Assembly: GCA_023389005.1 (NCBI GenBank)
Contig: JAEWFE010000057.1
Coordinates: 1-6,448, forward strand
From: Bacillota bacterium
GTDB taxonomy: Bacteria; Bacillota; Bacilli; Lactobacillales; Enterococcaceae
Length of the DNA stretch: 6,448 bases
Direction: 5' to 3'
Shown here piece by piece: positions 1 through 4,548 of this stretch. Positions within the stretch are counted from its first letter, which is position 1, and each line of letters starts with the position of its first letter. The notes beneath the pieces were generated by a model. It was not told where the DNA came from. It made no database searches and was given only the letters and a program-made list of their open reading frames with translations. The position numbers were made by a program, and so were the translations under genes.

Positions 1-69
1 GAAAAAATTATTGAGACTGCGTGGAATTGGCATGTATCCCATCCACATGGTTACGACGACAAAAAATAA
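1..69 (+). CDS. galE: UDP-glucose 4-epimerase, C-terminal end (partial)
   Basis: Only the last 22 codons and the TAA stop are in the window. Reading from base 1 gives EKIIETAWNWHVSHPHGYDD followed by two lysines. The A-W-x-W-x...HP-x-GY pattern is the usual C-terminus of GalE, the short-chain dehydrogenase-like enzyme that interconverts UDP-galactose and UDP-glucose with bound NAD in the cytoplasm. The call is strengthened by the next gene being galT, its Leloir pathway partner. The catalytic Ser-Tyr-Lys region lies upstream of the window and cannot be judged. The 58-bp gap to galT has no clear promoter or U-rich terminator, so galE and galT are probably co-transcribed. Confidence 0.85.
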   Translation, partial: EKIIETAWNWHVSHPHGYDDKK

Positions 70-77
70 AGAGTGTT

Positions 78-106
78 AAGCGATAATCTATTTTAGGTTA
101 TCGCTT
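78..106 (+). promoter_or_regulatory. Stem-loop between galE and galT
   Basis: AAGCGATAA (78-86) pairs perfectly with TTATCGCTT (98-106). The stem continues inward with a U.G, a C-G and a U-A pair, giving about 12 base pairs closed by a 5-base loop (90-94). Only three T residues follow before an A, so it lacks the U-tract of an intrinsic terminator. It lies 9 nt after the galE stop and 10 nt before the galT ribosome binding site. It may be an mRNA stabilising or processing element, or a weak attenuator that lowers galT expression relative to galE. The role is inferred; the pairing is seen directly. Confidence 0.6.
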
Positions 107-127
107 TACTAAATAGAAGGTGAAAAG

Positions 128-1609
128 ATGTCAATTAGTCAAGTGATCACTGATTTTACAACAATTGCCATTCAAGCAGGTGGCTGGATGGAAATGGATA
201 GAATTTATGTACAAAATCGATTATTGCATTTAATCGGTGAAGACGCGTTAGAAAATACTCAAGTGCGCCCAGTAACACAATCTTCTTTGGAATTATTAGA
301 CCAATTATTAGAACAAGCTTTAACAAATCAGGTCATTGAAAATACTCAAAGCGAAAAAGAGCAGTTAACGGCACAGATAATGGACTTTTTAACGCCTCCG
401 CCATCTGTTGTGAACGCCTTTTTTGCACAACATTATTCTAAATCACCAGAAGCAGCGACGAATTATTTTTATGAATTATCTAAGCAAAACGATTATATTA
501 AAACGCGTGATATTGCTAAAAATATTGTTTACACCGCACCAACAGAATATGGAGATTTGGAGATTACGATTAATTTATCCAAACCAGAAAAAGATCCTAA
601 AGACATTGCGAAGGCGCGAGAAGTTCAGTCTGTAAGCTATCCAAAATGTATGCTTTGTATGGAAAACGAGGGATATCAAGGTCGCAGTAATTTTCCTGCC
701 AGATGTAATCACCGTATTATCCGTATGAATTTAGATGGTCAAAGTTGGGGCTTCCAATACTCGCCATATGCTTATTATAACGAACATTGCATCATCCTTT
801 CTGAAGAACATCGCCCAATGCAAATTAATGAGGCAACGTTTGAAAGATTATTACGTATCGTCGAAGTATTGCCGCATTATTTTGTAGGTTCGAATGCGGA
901 TTTACCAATTGTGGGCGGTTCGATTTTAACGCATGATCATTATCAAGGTGGCCGTCATGAGTTTCCGATGGCTAAAGCACCCATTGAAAAAGAAATAAAA
1001 CTAGAGAAATTTCCACAAATCAAAGCGGGTATCGTGAAATGGCCAATGTCAGTGATTCGCTTGCAAGGCTTAGAAAAAGAACCTTTAGTGAAAGCTGCCA
1101 ATGATATTTTAATCAAATGGCGTGAATATAGTGATGAAAGTGTGCAAGTGATAGCAGTTACGCCAGATGGTACGCCACACCATACCATTACACCGATAGC
1201 TAGAAAACGAGAAGGCTTGTTTGAATTGGATTTAGTATTGCGTGATAACAACGTCTCTAAAGAACATCCAGACGGTATTTTCCATCCACACAAAGAAGTT
1301 CATCATATCAAAAAAGAAAATATTGGCTTAATTGAAGTGATGGGCTTGGCAGTCTTACCACCTCGACTCAAAACAGAATTAGTCGAAGTTGAAAAATATG
1401 TGTTAGAACAAGAAAATGAGCTAGCTGATTATCATCGTCCTTGGGCAGATGAAATGAAGAAGAAATATTCATTCACCAAAGATAATGCAACGGAAATCAT
1501 CCGCCAAGAAGTAGGACAAATTTTCTCACAAGTTTTAGCAGATGCTGGTGTGTTTAAACGTAATGAACAAGGTCAAGCAGCCTTCATGCGCTTCATTCAA
1601 ACGCTTTAG
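128..1609 (+). CDS. galT: Galactose-1-phosphate uridylyltransferase, type 2
   Basis: This is the 493-residue cytoplasmic Leloir enzyme that transfers UMP from UDP-glucose to galactose-1-phosphate, giving UDP-galactose and glucose-1-phosphate. The length and sequence fit the type-2 GalT family of Gram-positive bacteria, not the roughly 350-residue E. coli type. The family signature DLPIVGGSILTHDHYQGG lies at residues 258-275, followed by RHEFPM. The H-D-H at 269-271 corresponds to the catalytic His motif (HPH in type 1), so one of these histidines probably carries the UMP; this assignment is by analogy. Other conserved patches are CMLC at 174-177 with CNHR at 193-196 (a possible metal or structural site), GTPHHT around 348-353, and FHPHKEVHH around 386-394. 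The ATG follows GAAGGTG (116-122) at a good distance. It is intact, and the next gene begins 12 nt after its stop. Confidence 0.96.
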   Translation: MSISQVITDFTTIAIQAGGWMEMDRIYVQNRLLHLIGEDALENTQVRPVTQSSLELLDQLLEQALTNQVIENTQSEKEQLTAQIMDFLTPPPSVVNAFFAQHYSKSPEAATNYFYELSKQNDYIKTRDIAKNIVYTAPTEYGDLEITINLSKPEKDPKDIAKAREVQSVSYPKCMLCMENEGYQGRSNFPARCNHRIIRMNLDGQSWGFQYSPYAYYNEHCIILSEEHRPMQINEATFERLLRIVEVLPHYFVGSNADLPIVGGSILTHDHYQGGRHEFPMAKAPIEKEIKLEKFPQIKAGIVKWPMSVIRLQGLEKEPLVKAANDILIKWREYSDESVQVIAVTPDGTPHHTITPIARKREGLFELDLVLRDNNVSKEHPDGIFHPHKEVHHIKKENIGLIEVMGLAVLPPRLKTELVEVEKYVLEQENELADYHRPWADEMKKKYSFTKDNATEIIRQEVGQIFSQVLADAGVFKRNEQGQAAFMRFIQTL

Positions 1610-1621
1610 GAGGGGAAAACT

Positions 1622-2605
1622 ATGGCAACAATCAAGGATATAGCAAATCTTGCCCAAGTCTCACCAGCCACGGTGTCTAGAGTACTTAATTATGATATGG
1701 AGCTTTCGGTGAGCCAAGAAACACGTCAAAAAATCTTTGAGGTTGCCGAACAGCTCAACTATACCAAACATAAGAATAAGAAAAAAGAAGTCATGACCTT
1801 TCGTTTAGTACAATGGTATGACAGTGAAGAAGAACTTGCTGATCTTTATTATTTAGCGATTCGATTAGGTATTGAGAAAAAAGCAGAAGAATTAAATATT
1901 GGCTTGTTAAAAGAATCTTTGCATCATCTATCAGATCAAAGCACAGACGGCATTATCGCTTTAGGTAAATTTGAAGCCCAAGAAATCAAACTGCTTGCAC
2001 AAACCAATGAACCGATTTTATTTGTCGATTCAGATGAACTGATATCGGGGTATAATTCTTTAGTCATCGATTTTGAACAAAGTGTGGCCCAAGTGGTGGA
2101 TTATATCGTGAAATCTGGGTATGAAAATATCGGTATGCTTAGCGGAGTAGAATATACGAAATCCAATCACCATCAAGTAGCGGACAAACGTTATCAATAT
2201 TTTAAAGCTAATTTAGAACGTTTAAAACTATCACGTCAGGAAAACTATTTGTTTGCACCTTTTACAGTAGAGGGTGGTAAACAAGCGATGCAAAACTTTT
2301 TAGCCAAACAGCCTGAAACGTTACCAGATGTGTTTTTTGCTGCTAGTGATGCCTTGGCAATAGGCGCGATGCAAGCAATTCAAGAACACGTATTAAGAGT
2401 GCCGGAAGATATTGCTGTGATAGGATTTAATGATATTTCAGTGGCTAAATATGTCAGTCCAAGCTTAAGTACCATCCAAGTGCCTACTGAATGGATGGGG
2501 GAATTAGCGCTGGATACGATGGTTCAGTTAGCCAAAGATGAGGCCCCGTTTCCGCGAAAGATTACCATTGCGACAAAATTAATTTTACGCGATTCAACGA
2601 AATAA
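1622..2605 (+). CDS. galR: LacI/GalR-family transcriptional regulator, probable galactose operon repressor
   Basis: This 327-residue protein has a full LacI-family layout. The N-terminal helix-turn-helix (residues 2-22, TIKDIANLAQVSPATVSRVL) is followed by the hinge-helix region to about residue 50. A periplasmic-binding-protein-like effector and dimerisation domain then runs to the end, with the typical AASDALAIGAMQAI and VPEDIAVIGFND segments in its C-terminal half. It is translated from a strong site, AGGAGGGG, that overlaps the galT stop codon; this coupling to galT makes it very likely the local galactose regulator. Known relatives bind operators near gal promoters and release on binding galactose or a derivative, but no operator is visible here because the operon promoter is upstream of the window. 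Specificity is inferred from context. A terminator hairpin starts 7 nt after the stop. Confidence 0.88.
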   Translation: MATIKDIANLAQVSPATVSRVLNYDMELSVSQETRQKIFEVAEQLNYTKHKNKKKEVMTFRLVQWYDSEEELADLYYLAIRLGIEKKAEELNIGLLKESLHHLSDQSTDGIIALGKFEAQEIKLLAQTNEPILFVDSDELISGYNSLVIDFEQSVAQVVDYIVKSGYENIGMLSGVEYTKSNHHQVADKRYQYFKANLERLKLSRQENYLFAPFTVEGGKQAMQNFLAKQPETLPDVFFAASDALAIGAMQAIQEHVLRVPEDIAVIGFNDISVAKYVSPSLSTIQVPTEWMGELALDTMVQLAKDEAPFPRKITIATKLILRDSTK

Positions 2606-2612
2606 GAAATGA

Positions 2613-2644
2613 ACACGTGCTTTTCATCAATTGCGTGTTTTTTT
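2613..2644 (+). terminator. Rho-independent terminator after galR (copy 1 of a repeated hairpin)
   Basis: ACACGTGCTT (2613-2622) pairs with AATTGCGTGT (2629-2638): five Watson-Crick pairs, two G.U wobbles, one C-U mismatch and two A-U pairs, around the loop TTCATC. A run of seven T follows (2638-2644). It ends the galT-galR transcript. The same hairpin recurs at 3686-3715 with one base changed over 30; that change turns the mismatch into a C-G pair. Confidence 0.85.
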
Positions 2645-2661
2645 CAAAGTAAATAAAAATA

Positions 2662-2690
2662 CCGAATATTAAGGTAAAGTATGGTAAAAT
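2662..2690 (+). promoter_or_regulatory. Extended -10 promoter of the three-gene cassette
   Basis: TGG then TAAAAT (2682-2690) forms an extended -10 element with five of six matches to TATAAT. Seventeen bases upstream, CCGAAT (2662-2667) is only a poor -35 match, which is common where the extended TG motif is present. Transcription would start near 2697, leaving a leader of about 35 nt before the ATG at 2732. It lies just downstream of the galR terminator and so gives the cassette its own expression. Confidence 0.6.
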
Positions 2691-2700
2691 ATAGTAAAGA
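2671..2700. repeat. Three tandem 10-bp repeats over the cassette promoter
   Basis: Three consecutive 10-mers (2671-2680, 2681-2690, 2691-2700) fit the consensus AWRGTAAARW; each shares the core GTAAA. The period is close to one DNA helical turn, so identical faces would be presented to a protein, and the middle copy contains the extended -10 element. This could be an operator for autoregulation by a cassette product. The sequence is AT-rich and short, so chance is a real alternative. Confidence 0.4.
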
Positions 2701-2721
2701 AGAAGTCGTTTTGATTGTGTT

Positions 2722-2726
2722 GGAGG
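2722..2726 (+). promoter_or_regulatory. Ribosome binding site that fixes the start of the DUF3990-type gene
   Basis: GGAGG at 2722-2726 lies 5 nt before the ATG at 2732. The other in-frame ATG, at 2681, has no purine-rich site in front and is itself part of the extended -10 promoter element, so it would not be present in the transcript. The protein starting at 2732 begins MLLYHGS, the natural beginning of this family. Confidence 0.8.
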
Positions 2727-2731
2727 TAAAT

Positions 2732-3223
2732 ATGCTTTTATACCATGGAAGTAATTTAGTTGTGAGTAGTCCTAGATTAGTAAAACAAAACAGATTTTTA
2801 GATTTTGGTCCGGGATTTTATACGACTAGCAATAAACATCAAGCAATAAGTTTTGCTCAAAAAGTAAGCATTCGTCGCCGTAGTGGTGAACCAACTGTGA
2901 CTGTGTATCACTTTAACGAAAAAAAAGCTTTTGCTGAATGTTCTGTTTTAACTTTTAAAAATGCTAATGAAGAGTGGTTAGATTTTGTTTCGGATAATCG
3001 TGTGGGTAAGTATCTGGGAATGCAGTATGATATTATTTATGGCCCTGTAGCAGATGATGATGTATATCGAACTTTTGCTTTATATACAGCTAATATATTG
3101 ACTAAGGAGCAGACAGTAGAGCAATTAAAAATAAAAAAATTATTTAATCAAATGGTATTTTCAACGGATAAGGCTCTAACGTATTTGGAATTTACTGGAA
3201 CGATTGATAAGGAGGTAAAGTAA
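2732..3223 (+). CDS. DUF3990-type protein, probable ADP-ribosyltransferase-fold effector
   Basis: This 163-residue protein has no signal peptide or membrane segment. I recognise it as DUF3990-like from LYHGSN near the N-terminus, DFGPGFYTTSNKHQAISFA at 24-42, YDIIYGPVADDDVY at 99-112, and a C-terminal NQMVFSTDKAL at 139-149. These resemble the three motifs of ADP-ribosyltransferases of the H-Y-E kind. His5 in Y-H-G-S would bind NAD, Tyr30 in GxGFYTT would stack on nicotinamide, and Gln140 before a beta-strand would stand where PARP-like enzymes have Glu. The assignment is by motif analogy. If correct, it would use NAD to modify a protein or nucleic acid; the target is unknown. It is the first gene of a three-gene unit, and the site for the next gene (GGAGG, 3211-3215) lies inside its last codons. 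Low GC (23-32% in three samples) suggests transfer. The DUF name is fairly certain, the activity less so. Confidence 0.75.
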   Translation: MLLYHGSNLVVSSPRLVKQNRFLDFGPGFYTTSNKHQAISFAQKVSIRRRSGEPTVTVYHFNEKKAFAECSVLTFKNANEEWLDFVSDNRVGKYLGMQYDIIYGPVADDDVYRTFALYTANILTKEQTVEQLKIKKLFNQMVFSTDKALTYLEFTGTIDKEVK

Positions 3224-3463
3224 ATGGATAATGAGTTTTCTGTTATTTTAACGTTAATTATCCCACAAGTTGTAGAGTTAATTAAAGAGCATTATAAATT
3301 GGATGAAATTACTGCAACAAAAGAATTTTATCAGTCTGAAGTGTATTCATTACTAGAAGATGAGAACAGTAAAGTCTGGCATTTTAGTCCAAGAACACTT
3401 TTTCAAATGTATAAAGAAGAACATGAATATGGTCGTTTTATTATTCCAGAGGAGGCGGGATGA
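3224..3463 (+). CDS. Small uncharacterised protein, middle gene of the cassette
   Basis: This protein has 79 residues, with the ATG immediately after the upstream TAA and GGAGG 8 nt before it, so translation is probably coupled. It is acidic and soluble in appearance. A hydrophobic N-terminal segment (residues 7-20, including IIPQVVELI) probably forms an amphipathic helix. A second helical part covers about 29-45, followed by a distinctive SKVWHFSPRTLFQMY patch (49-63) and an acidic FIIPEEAG tail. I know of no established function. An ungapped comparison with the next protein (offset of five residues) gives shared V, E, K, L, F, L and D over some 38 positions plus several conservative matches, so the two may share a fold. 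Its place directly after a possible toxin suggests an antitoxin or accessory role, which is inference. GC is about 23-32% in three 60-base samples. Confidence 0.75.
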   Translation: MDNEFSVILTLIIPQVVELIKEHYKLDEITATKEFYQSEVYSLLEDENSKVWHFSPRTLFQMYKEEHEYGRFIIPEEAG

Positions 3464-3667
3464 ATGAGTAGACAAGGAGATTTTTTAATATATTGTGTAG
3501 AGATTTATAAAAATGCAAAAAATTTATCCGGCAAACAAGTGGAAGCCTTATTTACAAAATATCATATTTGGAATTATCTTTATGATTATTTTGAATCGCT
3601 GCATACTGTTGGACCACTGTATATTATTGCGGATATAGATGATTTTATTGCAGCAAGAAAAATATAG
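3464..3667 (+). CDS. DUF3791-type small protein, last gene of the cassette
   Basis: This 67-residue protein follows the previous stop directly (TGA then ATG), with GGAGG 8 nt upstream of the start. It carries the pattern I associate with DUF3791: FLIYCVEIYK near the N-terminus (7-16), LSGKQVEALFTKY (21-33), YLYDYFESLHTVG (38-50) and a C-terminal YIIADIDDFI (53-62). It looks like a small helical protein without membrane segments. Small proteins of this type are commonly found next to DUF3990 genes, from memory of annotated Firmicutes genomes, and that pairing suggests it binds or controls the ART-like protein. No enzymatic motif is visible. An antitoxin role is the simplest hypothesis; a target-delivery or chaperone role is also possible. 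It ends 18 nt before the terminator hairpin. GC is about 27% over bases 3481-3660, lower than flanking genes. Confidence 0.8.
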   Translation: MSRQGDFLIYCVEIYKNAKNLSGKQVEALFTKYHIWNYLYDYFESLHTVGPLYIIADIDDFIAARKI

Positions 3668-3685
3668 ACATCATAACCATTATTT

Positions 3686-3715
3686 ACACGTGCTTTTCAT
3701 CAAGTGCGTGTTTTT
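3686..3715 (+). terminator. Rho-independent terminator after the cassette (copy 2 of the repeated hairpin)
   Basis: ACACGTGCTT (3686-3695) pairs along its whole length with AAGTGCGTGT (3702-3711), including two G.U wobbles, around the loop TTCATC. Five T (3711-3715) follow. It differs from the galR terminator at 2613-2642 in one base only, and its stem is the better paired of the two. It separates the cassette from the ABC transporter promoter. Confidence 0.85.
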
Positions 3716-3748
3716 CTATTTTATTGCAAAATCTAGTTCTTAGGTTTG

Positions 3749-3778
3749 ATGACTGGCGTCTGTGATGTATGGTATAAT
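3749..3778 (+). promoter_or_regulatory. Promoter of the ABC transporter operon
   Basis: A perfect TATAAT (3773-3778) is preceded by the extended element TGG (3770-3772). ATGACT (3749-3754) matches four of six -35 bases at 18-bp spacing. The predicted start near 3785 leaves a short leader with AAGGAG at 3793-3798. Eleven of the twelve bases ending at the -10 match the corresponding bases of the cassette promoter, but the sequence between terminator and promoter is unrelated. Confidence 0.75.
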
Positions 3779-3807
3779 TATTCTATATTGACAAGGAGTG
3801 ATGAAAA

Positions 3808-4548
3808 ATGATTGAAGTGATTCATGCAGATAAGCTTTATGACCAAAAACAAGCGCTCAAAGATGTGAACCTTACAATTAAAAATGGTACGGTGTTTGGT
3901 TTGTTGGGACATAATGGTGCAGGAAAGTCCACGCTGATTAAAAGTTTAGTCAGTGCCCATGATTTAACGAATGGCAAGATTAAGGTAGATGGTAAAGAAT
4001 TAACGACTCATCGCCAAGAAATTAAGCAAAAAATTGGCTATGTACCTGATAGTCCTGACCTCTTTTTACAATTAACAGCGATGGAATATTGGCGGTTAAT
4101 GATTGATATATATCGCATCAATTACCAAGATGTAGCAGCAAAAATGCAAGAATATATTCAGCTTTTTTCGATGGAAGCCGACCAAAATACGTTAATTTCT
4201 AGTATGTCTCACGGAATGCGCCAAAAGGTCATATTAATCGGTGCCTTGACATTAGATCCTGATATTTGGATTTTAGACGAACCATTGACAGGCTTAGATC
4301 CTCAGTCAGCATTCGAATTAAAAGAACTGATTAAAAAACATGTAGCAAATGGAAATACAGTGATTTTCTCAACACATATCTTAGCCATTGCCCAAGAAGT
4401 TTGCGATGAATTGGCTATCTTGAAAAAAGGAGAAGTCATTTATACCGGAACTGTGGAGGATTTATTAGCTAGTCAACCAGGAAAAACATTAGAAGAAATC
4501 TACTTATCGATGACCGGTGAAGAAAAAGTAGGTGAGGCACATGAATAA
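3808..4548 (+). CDS. ABC transporter ATP-binding protein (ABC-2 / exporter type)
   Basis: This 246-residue cytoplasmic nucleotide-binding subunit powers the permease encoded next. Visible motifs in order: Walker A GHNGAGKST (34-42), a Q-loop region IGYVPDSPDLF (76-86) where Asp81 stands at the usual Gln position, the signature SHGMRQK (134-140), Walker B IWILDEP (153-159), D-loop GLD (162-164) and the switch His190 in STH. The S-x-GMRQK signature and GYVPD/E style Q-loop are typical of exporters of the ABC-2, EcsA and BcrA kind, so the Asp is probably not a defect. The ATG is set by AAGGAG (3793-3798), 9 nt away; an ATG at 3801 runs into a stop after four codons. The substrate cannot be told from sequence; drug, peptide or lipid export are all possible. 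It is probably unrelated to galactose use, having its own promoter. Confidence 0.93.
   Translation: MIEVIHADKLYDQKQALKDVNLTIKNGTVFGLLGHNGAGKSTLIKSLVSAHDLTNGKIKVDGKELTTHRQEIKQKIGYVPDSPDLFLQLTAMEYWRLMIDIYRINYQDVAAKMQEYIQLFSMEADQNTLISSMSHGMRQKVILIGALTLDPDIWILDEPLTGLDPQSAFELKELIKKHVANGNTVIFSTHILAIAQEVCDELAILKKGEVIYTGTVEDLLASQPGKTLEEIYLSMTGEEKVGEAHE

Larger units (their letters stand above)
2613..3715. other. Putative inserted cassette bounded by 30-bp direct repeats
   Basis: Bases 2613-2642 and 3686-3715 are direct repeats, identical at 29 of 30 positions (T at 2631 versus G at 3704), with a period of 1073 bp. Both are terminator hairpins. Between them lie exactly one promoter and three short genes, clearly richer in A+T than the genes on either side. 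Similarity stops at once outside the repeats. No transposase, integrase or terminal inverted repeat is visible, so this is not a recognisable insertion sequence. The arrangement suggests insertion at the galR terminator with site duplication, or recombination between similar terminators. The alternative is that this hairpin is simply a common terminator in the genome. Confidence 0.5.

Noticed and set aside
74..90. Possible catabolite-responsive element upstream of galT
   Set aside because: The AAGCG core is present, but the flanking TG is one base out of register and the right half does not fit; the bases are better explained by the stem-loop.
423..635. 70-codon open frame on the plus strand inside galT
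   Set aside because: Overlaps the intact galT frame, lacks a ribosome binding site, and its translation is low-complexity and unrecognisable.
955..1293. 112-codon open frame on the minus strand
   Set aside because: It lies fully inside galT, has no ribosome binding site and shows no recognisable protein pattern; it is a shadow of the conserved coding strand.
3460..3471. ATG overlapping the stop of the middle cassette gene
   Set aside because: It reads only three codons before a TAG; the true start is the ATG at 3464.
2606..3720. Insertion sequence or integron cassette
   Set aside because: No transposase or integrase gene, no terminal inverted repeats beyond the terminator stems, and no integron-type attachment site; only the direct repeats support insertion.
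4532..4540. GTG start for the permease, three codons earlier
   Set aside because: The GTG falls within the AGGTGAGG ribosome site that serves the ATG at 4541; the ATG is the better start.
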